Shown in pieces: positions 1 to 9,785 of a DNA stretch of 64,000 nucleotides. Source of the DNA: Choanephora cucurbitarum (Eukaryota > Mucoromycota > Mucoromycetes > Mucorales > Choanephoraceae). The stretch lies in NCBI GenBank assembly GCA_025331435.1, contig JAIWNI010000059.1, positions 62,001-126,000 of the forward strand, read 5' to 3'. Every line of letters starts with the position of its first letter. The first letter of the stretch is position 1. The position numbers and the translations under genes were made by a program. The notes under the pieces were generated by a model that was given only the letters and a program-made list of their open reading frames with translations, did not search any database and was not told where the DNA came from.

Positions 1-487
1 GTCAATGAATACTTTAACCAGTAGCATTAAAATCAGTTGAAGAGAGAAGCCTTTTTTCCTAGCTAAAGTCTTGCTAAAGTCTTTTATGTGCTGTTCGTAC
101 AGTTGATTCAGGAAAGTCAAGATCTCTTGCGATTTACGGAATTTTTTCTTTAGTAAGTGAAAGCGCCTGCTAATCTACCATAATTCTAATTGGGTAGGTT
201 TTTATTAGCTTTTTTCTTTTTTTGATAACAGGAATAACAGTGAATGTGTTCAATTCAGTAAGAAAAGGGGTGATGAGAAGACCAACAGAAAAATCATCAG
301 ATCTGTGAGCCTGTAGTTTTCATAAGATATTTCGAGCCACATTGTGCATGAAACAATTTTTTGCTTCAGATGAGTGATAGGCAGCTTTATTTGGATTAGT
401 ATGATTGATAGAGACAAATTCACATTTGAGCAATTTCCCTCCTTTAGCTCTTTGATATACCAGAATGGTGTGAAAATAGAAAAAGAA

Positions 488-659
488 TATTGGTTTTTCA
501 AATTGAATTAGCGCATCAAGATTTTTTTTTTTTGCGTACTGGAACTTTTTTTTATTATACAAAATATACGTGAATGCGCAAACCTCAAAACGCAAAAAAA
601 AAATCTCGACACGCAAAAAAAAAAATCTTGATGCGCTAATTCAATTTGAAAAACCAATA
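488..659. repeat. long inverted repeat (hairpin or MITE-like)
   Basis: The arm at 488-537 reads as the reverse complement of 611-659. The only difference is one base in the homopolymer (12 T against 11 A). The loop of about 73 bases is A-rich and carries extra copies of the ACGCAAAAAA/TCTCGAC motif that flanks the right arm. No transposase or target duplication was found. It could be a foldback element or a small non-autonomous transposon. Confidence 0.8.
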
Positions 660-801
660 AAAAATAGTCTTTCTAAAATAGGAAGTCAGTTAAACATTAA
701 GTTATTTCAAAGGGGTGGAGGAAAAAAACATGGGTCAAATTCCTTTCCCCTCTACCTTTGTCTCTTGGAATCTTGCCACAAGATCAGTAAGAGTGATCCA
801 T

Positions 802-1086
802 TTTTTTCTCATTGCGAATACTGTGCCTCCCACTGGAGGGTCATTGGTACTAGTGAACATATATACCATCAGTTTAATCAGGACATACGAGCCTGCGCTG
901 GGCTGCTCTGCTCTGTATATGTACTTTGTCATGTAACTAACTGCTTTGTCTGTTTGTTTTTTCTCATTGCGAATACTGTGCCTCCCACTGGAGGGTCATT
1001 GGTACTAGTGAACATATATACCATCAGTTTAATCAGGACATACGAGCCTGCGCTGGGCTGCTCTGCTCTGTATATGTACTTTGTCA
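802..1086. repeat. perfect 130-base direct duplication
   Basis: Positions 802-931 and 957-1086 are identical over 130 bases, with a 25-base spacer between them. The unit contains no long open frame of its own. Perfect identity means a recent duplication or an assembly artefact. Confidence 0.9.
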
Positions 1087-1912
1087 CGAGAAGTTATTTC
1101 TTTCTATTTCCTTTCTGGTTCGTAACTCAGCTATAAAGTTTTATGTAGCCCAAGACTTGCAATGTTAGGGTCAAATGGGATCTGCCGAATGTCTTCTATG
1201 TTCTATTTACCAAGAAGAAGAAGAAAAAAAATCGATACTTTGATTCCAGACGCGTGGGAGGTTTAGTAAAGTCAGTTGGTGTTTGTCCGTAGATTGTGAA
1301 TCGTTAAGAGTGCAACAATAAACCTATGCAACCAAAGTCTTTAAAGCCTTATAAAGAAGAAGAATTGTAGCTATCATAATACACTGCTCTTCGCGAAAGC
1401 TTTTAGTTGTCTAAGGAAGAGACATTTTTTTTTCAGAATCCGCGAATTGGCAGTGCAACGAGTGTATTTTGATCTCTAGTGTCACCACGTGTCATTTCTA
1501 TATCTTTTATGATTCAAAGTAGAAAGATAGATTATAGTTGAATTGTCTGTTAAGTCTGTTGTCTCAGCAACCTTAGAGTTAAATAGAGGCAGTAACTATA
1601 CGATGTCAGTTGTTCAATAGAAGGGCAATCATGGCTATACTTGAAGAAAATCTAGGAAACTGCTTCAAGCGGAAACCGTAAATCTCAAGTAGGACAAAAG
1701 CATTTGATGACGCTGTTTGGTTGGTCATCACCTTTTTATACATATTTATTCTTGCCGTTTTCTCTTCTTCTCCTCCTTTTTTTTTCTTTTTCCTCCCTTC
1801 TTTCTTTCTCTTCTAGATAAGATTATACTAATTCATATAGAGATATAAAGGTCAGCCAAAATAACAAAAAATGAAAATAAAATTGTTATTTATTTGAAAT
1901 AAATAGATTTAA

Positions 1913-3390
1913 ATGACGAATTCAGAAACACATGTGAAAGGTAGCAAAGAGGATATTGCAGTAGAAGAAAAGTCCCCAGAGCCACAACAAGCATTTGTCA
2001 CGCCCACATCTCCACCTTATCCACCTTATGGCGCCTACATTGACCCTAATCATCTTCCAGGAGGCTATGAGATATCTGATTCCATCAATTACACTTACGT
2101 CTATCCTGTAAGCCCTCAATTCTCTGTTCAATACTATACTGCAGATTACAGTAGTGGCTACCAGAGCTATCCTGGGTCACCAGCATTGCACCCACAATCA
2201 CCTCCAATGAACCCTACTACCAGCCCGCCATTCAGTCCTACCTTTCAATATCAACAAGGCATCACTCTTTCACCTCCTATGCATGCTTATGTGTTACCTC
2301 ATCCCGCAAAACCTTTTCCTCCACTCCATATTAGCTCACCTGTGTTGACAGGCACTACTGCTTCATCACCAGGATCACCTCCACATCAATACCTTCCTGG
2401 ACCTTATATTATACAGACAGATCATAGAAACAACAAGAGAAATCAAGTACAGCAACAGAAACAAGAAGAGGCTGATCATTTGGAAGCTGAGTCTAATTCA
2501 TATCATACCCATAATATTTATGTGCGTGGATTGCCTTCCACGTTGACAGATGAAGCCTTTTTGGAAATGTGTCAAGTGTAAGCTTGCTTTTTTTTTCTGA
2601 CTCTATGAAACAGATGTTGACCTTAATCTGATAGATATGGTACCATTGCATCTTCAAAGGCTATTATTGATCAAAAGACAGGCGAATGTAAAGGTTATGG
2701 CTTTGCTATGTTTGAGAATGAAAAAGATGGTGAAGAAGCCATTGAGGGCCTCAACAAAGCTGGTTTTCAAGCCTCATTTGCCAAAGTAGGACAGGTAAGA
2801 CAGGTAGCGAAATAGAACCAGCAAAAAAAGAGAAACATCAATTGAATTAGAGGATTAGGAATCTTTCAGTTCAAAGTTACGCAACCTTCAAGATGAGACA
2901 TCGACCAATATCTACATATCCAATCTACCATTAGATACAACAGAACAAGTAAGAAAGTTAGAATGACAAGCGGAGTAACTGATTTTTTTTCTTTTTAGAA
3001 ACTAGAGGAGTTATTTCTACCATATCAAACTATTTCAAACCGTATCTTGCGTGATCCTCAATCTGGATTAAGTCGAGGTGTTGGTTTTGCTAGGTGAGAT
3101 TGTAGACAAGATAATATGAGAATCAGTTGCTTATCTGGCTATCTAGACTAACTGACCGAGATGCAGCAGCAGCTATTATTCATAAATTCAACGGACATAC
3201 AATTGAAGGATCATCTGCTCCTCTACAAGTGCGATTTGCAGATTCTCCAGCACAAAAGAAACTAAAGAACCAAACTGCCCGAAGCAAAAGAATGGTACGC
3301 CCTCGCGATTTTCAGCCAATGACCACATTTTCCATGAGACCAATGATCACCACAAGAGAAATTGGGTATCAAAAAAGGAAACTTAACTAG
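1913..3390 (+). CDS. RBMS/MSSP-type RNA-binding protein with two RRM domains
   Basis: Predicted exons are 1913-2577, 2635-2794, 2859-2948, 2999-3093 and 3147-3390, giving 417 residues; all joins keep phase. Residues 1-200 are Pro/Ser/Tyr/Gln-rich and probably disordered. RRM1 begins near residue 205 (NIYVRGLPSTLTD, then GECKGYGFAMF as RNP1). RRM2 follows near residue 290 (NIYISNLPLDTTEQ, then GLSRGVGFARL). Both domains, including the phrase ILRDPQSGLSRGVGFAR, match the animal RBMS1-3 family, single-stranded nucleic acid binding proteins that act on mRNA 3' UTRs and on transcription. The cellular target is inferred from the family only. After RRM2 the frame meets a stop at 3388, but a further coding-like C-terminal part lies at about 4215-4597, so this end may be truncated or the last exons displaced. 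Confidence 0.85.
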
Positions 3391-4214
3391 CAGGCTACAT
3401 TTCATTGGATAAAAACTGTGTAATCCCCCCATTTGAGTTCTACATTTGGATTTTTGTAAGACTGTGTTAATAAAAATGGTAGTCTAGTAAGGCAAACAAA
3501 ACGCTTTGGGAGAATAGGTGTGACAATTCCACCAGAAACGTAAAATTGTGAACGCCGGTGTTGGTTTGGGTGCTTGTCGAGTTTTTTCTTCATTTTTTTT
3601 CTAAGTACTTTTGAGATTGAAGGGGTGACTGCTATAAACTAGTAACTAATCCCTAATACTTAGAAAAAATTTTCTCTTTCCTTTATCTTCTAAGGTGAGT
3701 TTTAGGTATTTCTTTGCTTTGGATGGCAACTAACACGCTTCTAATGGCAGAGTAGCTCTTTGTTCCCAACGCGCTCAAGATGCAACAGTATCTAGTGTGT
3801 TTGCTTTGAAAAGTACAGAAGAGACCCAAACTGTAGGTTAGTTTTTAAGGCACTACAGATGAGATAAGAGTTTTAACATCATCTTCTTTCTATAGATGGC
3901 TTGCATATTCTTTAACAACAAATAGATGCACCAAGTGCAAAGGCGCCTAAACTACTTGAGCTTCTAAGGTGTTTTCTACTGTCAATCCAAACCAAAGCGT
4001 TCTGCTAGAATGCCTTAGCTGTTCTGGTTTCAACCATAAGGTAAGTGACGCAAATGAGTGTTAAAGCCTAGCAGCATTAGTACAGTTTTTTCTACCAATA
4101 AAATGAAGCAAAAATACTCTTCTGCATCCCCCCATTCTTATTTGAAAAGTACCCCCAATATTATTTGAGAGCACCCCCAATATTATTTGAGAAATGGCCC
4201 CCAATTCCTATATG
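3391..4214. other. Interval separating RBMS body and C-terminal exons
   Basis: This stretch of about 820 bases has no open frame of note and is far longer than the 45-80 base introns of neighbouring genes. A unit of about 30 bases (aaaaaaggaa, cttaact, gctac) occurs at 3370-3398 and again at 4258-4286. A C5-unit at 3425 resembles the array at 4128-4246. It looks like an insertion or duplication inside the RBMS gene. It could also be a very long intron (gtatca at 3366 to an acceptor at 4214 keeps phase). Confidence 0.4.
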
Positions 4215-4246
4215 AGGAATACCCCCCACCCATTTTTGGAGAAAAT
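4128..4246. repeat. degenerate tandem array, units of 22-24 bases
   Basis: Five units start with a run of 5-6 C at 4128, 4152, 4174, 4198 and 4222, followed by a variant of AATATTATTTGAGA. The middle units are nearly identical and the outer ones are decayed. A lone related unit sits at 3425. Confidence 0.75.
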
Positions 4247-4597
4247 TCAAGGACTGTCCAAAAAAGGAATCTTAACTGCATGCTACACAAAAACTGCCTT
4301 TGTTTCACAGAAAAAATCTCTTGTGGTGATGCCCATTACGCCTGAAACCATGCTGGGAATCGCGCCTTCAAGTCATCATGCTTACTATCCTCACCCATCT
4401 GACCTGCATTTTCATCAGCAGTAAGTTCATTGACAGCTCAGCCCTATTTGATATTTTAAACCCTTAAAAAAAATTTTTTTTTTAGATTTGCGACAGTTGT
4501 AGTACCTTCTGCTAAACCTCAAAAAAGTGATGAAAGTAGTTTAGTAGATGATCTAGAACAAAAGATGAAGATTTCAGAAACTATTATATCATCTTAA
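4215..4597 (+). pseudogene. Probable displaced C-terminal exons of the RBMS-type gene
   Basis: The frame open up to 4422 encodes LVVMPITPETMLGIAP followed by a His/Tyr/Pro-rich run. Splicing at 4423 (gtaagt) to an acceptor near 4485 continues in frame as FATVVVPSAKPQ to a stop at 4595-4597. The composition resembles the C-terminal tail of RBMS proteins. No start codon of its own is convincing, and the segment lies on the same strand directly after the RBMS body. It may be the true 3' end of that gene (joined by a long intron) or an orphan left by an insertion. Transcript data would separate these. Confidence 0.45.
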
Positions 4598-4656
4598 TTC
4601 AACAACAACAAAAAGCAGACTTTTAGAATAATAATAATAATAAAAAAAATTGACAA

Positions 4657-6320
4657 CTATTTATCAGCAAATGTATTTCTATACTTGAGTGGTACCTGAT
4701 CGTCATTAAAGTCTTCCTTAGCCCAAAAGGGAAGTTCAGTTTCATAGGACCAACCATTAGCAGCATATCTCCAGGCATGCAAAAAGATACAGAGTTGGTC
4801 ATAGTTTTTACCCAACACAAGTGAAGCACTGCATTCGGAACATCTTGTGTTGTCCTGATCTACCAAAGCAGGCGATAGCACAGGTTGCCCTGACTCATCC
4901 CATTCTTCCATAGGTGAATATTCAAACAGCTTATCGACCAACAGACGAGCATCTTTGTCTTCCATTCTTTCTCCGGGACGAATGAAAGGTGCCCACGAAG
5001 TACCACTGCCATAGAGCGGGTCATTGGAGATAGGGTATCCTAGATAACGGAGATGAACTCGAATTTGATGTGTACGACCTGTCATTGGCTTACAGCGGAC
5101 CACACTTGTCTTTCCGTTGTAACTGAGACGTTCAAATTTAGTCACAGATGGTTTTCCGTCTTCATGTACGTAATTGACAGACATTTTATGAGAGATACAT
5201 TTGATAGGTGCATCACATACAATCTCACCACTGTATAAAGAAAGGTTATTTCGGTGTCCGTTTAGCTCTCTCTCTTTTTTGAAAAGAAGGCAATCGAACT
5301 TACTCTGGGAATCGACCATCCACACGACACACATATTCCTTTCTTATGTTTCCTGCAGACATTTCTTGTTCAAGTTGTTTGGCTCTGGCTGAATTCCTTG
5401 CAATCAACATAAGACCAGAGGTAGGTAAATCAAGTCGATTGGCAGCTGAAATACAAGAGACTTTAATACTTGCATCTATAGAAACTCAAATAAACTTACG
5501 GAAGAGCTTAGTTAAATTACGTTCTTTTTTCAACACATGAATAATAGTGTTGTGTCTATAACGACCAGCTGGGTGAACAGGAATTCCACCTGGTTTATCT
5601 ACAACAAACAGATCATCATCTTCATACACTATTTTGATGGGTTGATCTGTACAGGGAGGTTCATGACGATGAATCTTGTGTCCAATGACATCTGATGTCT
5701 TTATAATCGTGTCTATTGTCACTTGTTGATCATTGATCGTCAACAACCCTCTTTCAATAGCATAGCGCTATAGAATGGTAAGTAGAGGTTACTTGGTTTA
5801 TAACTGCAAGATACTTACATAGTATTCCTCACTACGATCTCTGAATTCGGAAGCAAATACTTCCAATATACTTCGACCAAGCCAACGACCCTTTGCGTAT
5901 GACTTGTATTCAAAATAATAAGGCTTTACTTTACGCATTTCTATTGTATCTCACAGTCAGAGTTGTTTTTTTTATAAAGTAGAGTGGGGGAAAACAGTTT
6001 ACCATCTTCAAAAAAATAATGGGCTGTCTCCATATCATCTATATCTCGAAAATCATCCTCTTTTCTTCTGGTCAATCTCTTTTCAGGTGGAATTTCTTTG
6101 GTTTTTGCCAATTGATAGTAAGGATTGGTTTCTGCCATCAATCGTTTTCTTTCAGCCTTTTCTTGTTTTGTTTCCTTCTTTTTTGATTTCTTCTTCTGAG
6201 GCTATTCATGTTCCAAATTAGGTTTCTTTGCTGAGTCTATCTGTTGTCTCCTCTTACTTGCTCAGCAACCTCAAGTTCTTTTCTATCCAGATCTCGTTTA
6301 TGTTCTTCTGGACTCATCAT
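4657..6320 (-). CDS. PUS9: RNA pseudouridine synthase, RluA/Rib2-Pus9 family
   Basis: Exons on the minus strand are 6320-6258, 6201-6003, 5940-5819, 5767-5500, 5445-5304 and 5230-4657, 455 residues, all in phase. The N-terminus is Lys/Glu-rich. Next come the Rib2/Pus9 signature RKVKPYYFEYKSYAKGRW and an S4-like region (RSILEVFASEFRDRSEEYY). The catalytic domain has RLDLPTSGL with the probable catalytic Asp near residue 223, and GRTHQIRVHLRYLGYPI. Family members make pseudouridine at position 32 of cytosolic or mitochondrial tRNAs. The length equals yeast Pus9 (about 460), and the deaminase domain found at the C-terminus of yeast Rib2 is absent, so Pus9 fits better. A Cys-rich pair (CSEC) near the C-terminus is unusual. 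The gene lies tail to tail with the RBMS gene. Confidence 0.88.
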
Positions 6321-6465
6321 TAAAGAAAAAGGAATAAAAGAGAAAAAGAAAAAAAAAAGAAAGAAAAAGCCACAGACTGTATTAAAATAGATAGGTTCAT
6401 TAGTGCATTTAAGCTCAACACACAAAAGAGAAGGTGATTCCAAGATTTATTTTTGTGGTCATAGA

Positions 6466-6960
6466 TTAGAAAACGAGAGCAGCACCCTTAGTCTTCTTGT
6501 CACCACCCAATTCGAAGTGCTTACATCTCTTAAGAGCAAGTTGCATCTTGTACTTACAAGCTAATTCACAGTTGAATGAGTGTCATTCTTTACTTTATAA
6601 ATAGTATGACTTACCGGTACATTCCAAACGGAGAACAACCTTCTTGGTAGTCTTGGCCTTCTTGTGGAAAACGGGCTTGGTTTGACCACCATAACCGGAT
6701 TGCTTACGGTCATAACGTCTCTTACCTTGAGCGAAGAGAGAGGCCTTACCAGCCTTGTATTGGGTAACCTTGTGGGGAGTGTGCTTTCTACACTTGGAGC
6801 CCTTACAGTAGGTGTTACGGGTCTTGGGGATGTTGACCTAACATCATTGAATGTCAATCGTCTTTCTTTTACTTGGATATCCATCCATCCATCTAAACTC
6901 ATCCATCCATCTCTTCTGTTGTCTATCCACACTCTTTCATTCTCTCCTTATACGTACCAT
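6466..6960 (-). CDS. RPL42: 60S ribosomal protein eL42 (L44/L36a)
   Basis: Exons are 6960-6958 (the ATG alone), 6837-6615 and 6560-6466, giving 106 residues, the exact length of yeast L42. Translation starts [13 protein letters not shown] and ends [13 protein letters not shown]. The four zinc-ligand cysteines are present (C12, C17 and the ECTAC pair). The protein sits near the ribosomal E site. Residue 56 is proline ([11 protein letters not shown]); in other fungi Pro at 56 goes with cycloheximide sensitivity and Gln with resistance. The start codon is followed at once by a strong donor (GTACGT), a layout common for fungal ribosomal protein genes. Codons are strongly biased, as expected for high expression. 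Confidence 0.95.
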
Positions 6961-8646
6961 TGCGAAAGGAGAAAGTTAACTCATTTTGACAGTGTGAGCA
7001 AGTATTACAGCGTATTGACTTGAAATTCAGACAACTCATATCATGGTGATCTCTGGACCTTCCTCGCCCTGTCGGGGAACCAACCATTTTTTATTTTTTT
7101 TTTTTGCTATTTTTTTTTAATCGCTATGAACAGTAATAGGGTCAAGTTGATATGTGTGCTATAGATGGTAATAGGAAAGATAAACAATGCAAACAACTTT
7201 TTTTTTCTTGGATTTTCCTGCGCCATATATCACAGCCATTCAGCAGCATTACTTGGTGATTACGCAACCTTACTTTTGATCAACCTGTTTAAGGAAAATG
7301 ACTATAGTAAAAGCCTCGAAAGGAGAGTTCAAAAGTTCCCACTCTATCTAAACATGTGGATATAAATTTCGGTCATCATAATCTACTCAAGCTCAAACAA
7401 ACCCTATCTCAACCTGCATTTTATTTAACCGGTTTATTGAGTATTTTAAGATGTGAAATTTTTAAATAACATAAAAAAGATCGATTCTACTATTTCTGGT
7501 AAAAAGAAATTGAAAGATATATTGAATAAGGTCTTGCAAATTCTTAAGTTTCGTAAATGGAATTTTCCTAAATAGAAAAATATAGGTAAAAAAAAAATCT
7601 CTCTCTCTTTATCACTTTTCTTCTCCTGACTCGTCTCTATTTCAAGTAATTCTTACTCGGGAAAGAGAGATATTGATTGGCTTACACTGATTGGGCTGAA
7701 CTGAAAGGCCCTTTATTATAGACACAAATGACGATATGTGCAAATTTATTGATTAAATTGTGTTACCATTTTGTTATTTTTAGATTTCATCATTGTCTAA
7801 TAGAACATTTCCCAAACTGGCATACATTCTCTTGTGCACGGCCAAACCATCAAATTTGGTTAGAGAGTCAATTTATCGTAATTTTCTCTCATTTTTTTTT
7901 CTTAGTGACCCATACGAAACACGATAAAATGGAAAATACCTGTTTAAGAAAGAACAGATAAGGGCGATGGTCATTACTTTGTTTGCTAGAGGAGTAAGGG
8001 TTGCATGAATAAACACTCCTTGGCTGTGTTTGAAGAGTTTAGTCATCACATAGTCTCTTGACATATTTGGTATGCGCGGATTTACTCTTGAGTTAATTCC
8101 ATAGGTAGTACCATCTTTTAAGAGACGCAACAAACAACAATAGTAATCGACAGTCTGTTTCTCTCTCTCTCTCTTTTTTAACAGTATCCACTGTGTCTGT
8201 AGATGGGGGACATAATTTCCTAATAAAGTAAACAGTACATGGTGAACAGACACCGAGAACAACAAGATCGCCACCTCAACATGTTGTTGTACAGCATCAT
8301 TTTGAACTATAAGGCATTGTTGCTTAATTGCTTGGAGTAACAAACATTTATCTAGAGTAAAAGTTGTTGAAACAATTTAGAGTTTATAGAACAAGTTGTC
8401 AAATATTCTATCGATCGATTTTTTTGGTTTTGTAAACAATCTCAATTTTATAGGTTTCACATTGGAAAGAGAATATAAAAGAAGAAAATGGGTTTATTTC
8501 TTTGAAGACGAAACAAGAAAGGGGGGGAGTTAGATATAATTTGTATGTACAAATAAATGATAAATAATATATATGTAAATTATGTATATATAAATGTGTG
8601 CTTATTATATGCCAGTCTTAACAAACACAGATAATAATCGATTTCT
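6961..8646. other. Intergenic stretch with one unidentified open frame
   Basis: The first 150 bases probably hold the eL42 promoter; a pyrimidine/T-rich tract lies at 7087-7120. Apart from the minus-strand open frame at 7873-8343, described separately, I see no gene, tRNA or repeat. A tRNA-like string at about 7050-7085 was examined and rejected. Confidence 0.5.
7873..8343 (-). pseudogene. Unidentified open frame without a clear start
   Basis: The minus strand stays open for 156 codons, and for about 14 more upstream without reaching an ATG. It reads like real protein in part (KCLLLQAIKQQCLIVQ, GTTYGINSRVNPRIPN, FIHATLTPLANK), with a low-complexity break (KKREREK) in the middle that may be an intron or decay. 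I do not recognise the family. With no ATG and no matching exons nearby it is more likely a gene fragment than an intact gene. Confidence 0.3.
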
Positions 8647-9595
8647 TTAAAAGTAAAAATCAGTAGTTTGACTTGGTTGACGTGTATGAGAAAATGCATA
8701 GGAAACTAAGATAGACAGATGAGTTTATCGAGAAAACATAAAATCAGCCAATAAAAACTTACATTGATTGGAGGGTTCTGAAGAAAGACAATAAGGAGCA
8801 AACAGCATAGAATTCATCATCGTCTGGTATTCTTGAGGACGAGTAGGTAGAGGGTCATATTGAGATGGAGTAGGCATAAAGAGTAAGTCATGATTAGGGC
8901 TATTGAGATGAGTGGTATAAGGTGAGGTATAGCTGGGGCTATTCTGATTGGTGACTGCATAAGAAGCAGGCTGACGAAAATGATCATCAACAGGTGACCA
9001 CGGTGATTCAGTCATGGGCGTAACCATTGTTGGTTCAGTTGGCGTCTGTTGAGATGGTTTTGTTTGCTTTACCATTCTTTTCTTCTTTTTGTTGTCCTGT
9101 GGCAGAATGACAGGTGATTTCTGATGACTGTTGGACCGCATAGCTTCAGGGGTAGGAGGAGGGGATAATTGGTCCATTTCACTGGCCTTTCTTTTGACTT
9201 CTTTTTTAGGTGTTTCATCTTCCTGTTGTGTCAACAGTTGACTTTGTGCCTGTGCCTGTGATCTCAACTTTTCGTTTTCTGCACGTAATCTTTCAATCTC
9301 AGCAGTAAAGTTGGACTCTCGCTTGAGACTGGCAGATACAAATTCAAGTGATTTGGCAACAATCATTGTCTTACTGGGACGACGTACACTTTGCAGTGCA
9401 GGAAGTGCATGTGCTAATTGTTGGAATTTGATGTTGAGGTGTTCTCGGCGTTGTCTTTCAAGAGCATTGTGTGCAGATCTTCTATCATTGTGAGCTGATA
9501 CATCACTTTAATAGAGAATGAGTTAAATGAACATTAATTTCTTTTATTGAAATCACTTACTTTTCGTCCACTGTCAAATTAGCAGTCAGTGTCAT
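8647..9595 (-). CDS. bHLH transcription factor
   Basis: Exons are 9595-9561, 9505-8763 and 8705-8647, 278 residues in phase. A bHLH domain starts near residue 18: the basic part RRSAHNALERQRREHL keeps the His-Glu-Arg residues that read CANNTG E-boxes. Helix 1 is FQQLAHALPAL and helix 2 begins KTMIVAKSLEFV. A leucine-rich coiled coil (EIERLRAENEKLRSQ) follows at once, giving a bHLH-zipper layout. The rest is Pro/Ser/Gln-rich with a Lys-rich patch (KKKKRMVKQ) that may be a nuclear signal. The last exon is assigned from one good donor (gtaagt) and the only acceptor that ends cleanly. An upstream ATG at about 9710 in the leader is out of frame and could act as an uORF. Confidence 0.82.
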
Positions 9596-9764
9596 GCCTT
9601 TAAGGATTTAAGGTTAATATGATGTCAAATAGAGATTTTATTGTTGTTATCTTTTTTTTTTTTACCGAAAAATGCATTGTTTGGGTTTCTAAGAGATTGG
9701 CCATTGGTGGCAATTCTGAACTTTTCTGAAGGCATTGGGTAATAAAGAGGTAAACAGTGTAAAA

Positions 9765-9785
9765 AGAGAGAGAGAGAGAGAGAGG
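9765..9785. repeat. GA microsatellite
   Basis: About ten GA units lie upstream of the bHLH gene. Similar CT/GA tracts occur at 8160-8172, 32415-32428 and 38692-38708. Confidence 0.9.

Larger units (their letters stand above)
1..1912. other. 5' intergenic stretch with repeats
   Basis: I see no supportable gene here. The open frames in this stretch run through repeats and homopolymers. It holds a long inverted repeat (488-659) and a perfect 130-base duplication (802-1086), listed separately. Positions 1740-1830 are a pyrimidine-rich tract of the kind that lies upstream of genes in this contig, so the promoter of the RNA-binding protein gene probably sits there. Confidence 0.6.

Noticed and set aside
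570..1136. 188-codon open frame on the plus strand
   Set aside because: It starts at GTG and runs through the inverted repeat and both copies of the 130-base duplication; it repeats the same peptide twice and has no domain.
7045..7090. tRNA-like or small RNA-like string next to eL42 followed by a T run
   Set aside because: On the minus strand it resembles a T-arm and acceptor stem, but no D-arm, anticodon arm or good A/B boxes could be fitted. No known small RNA signature was convincing.
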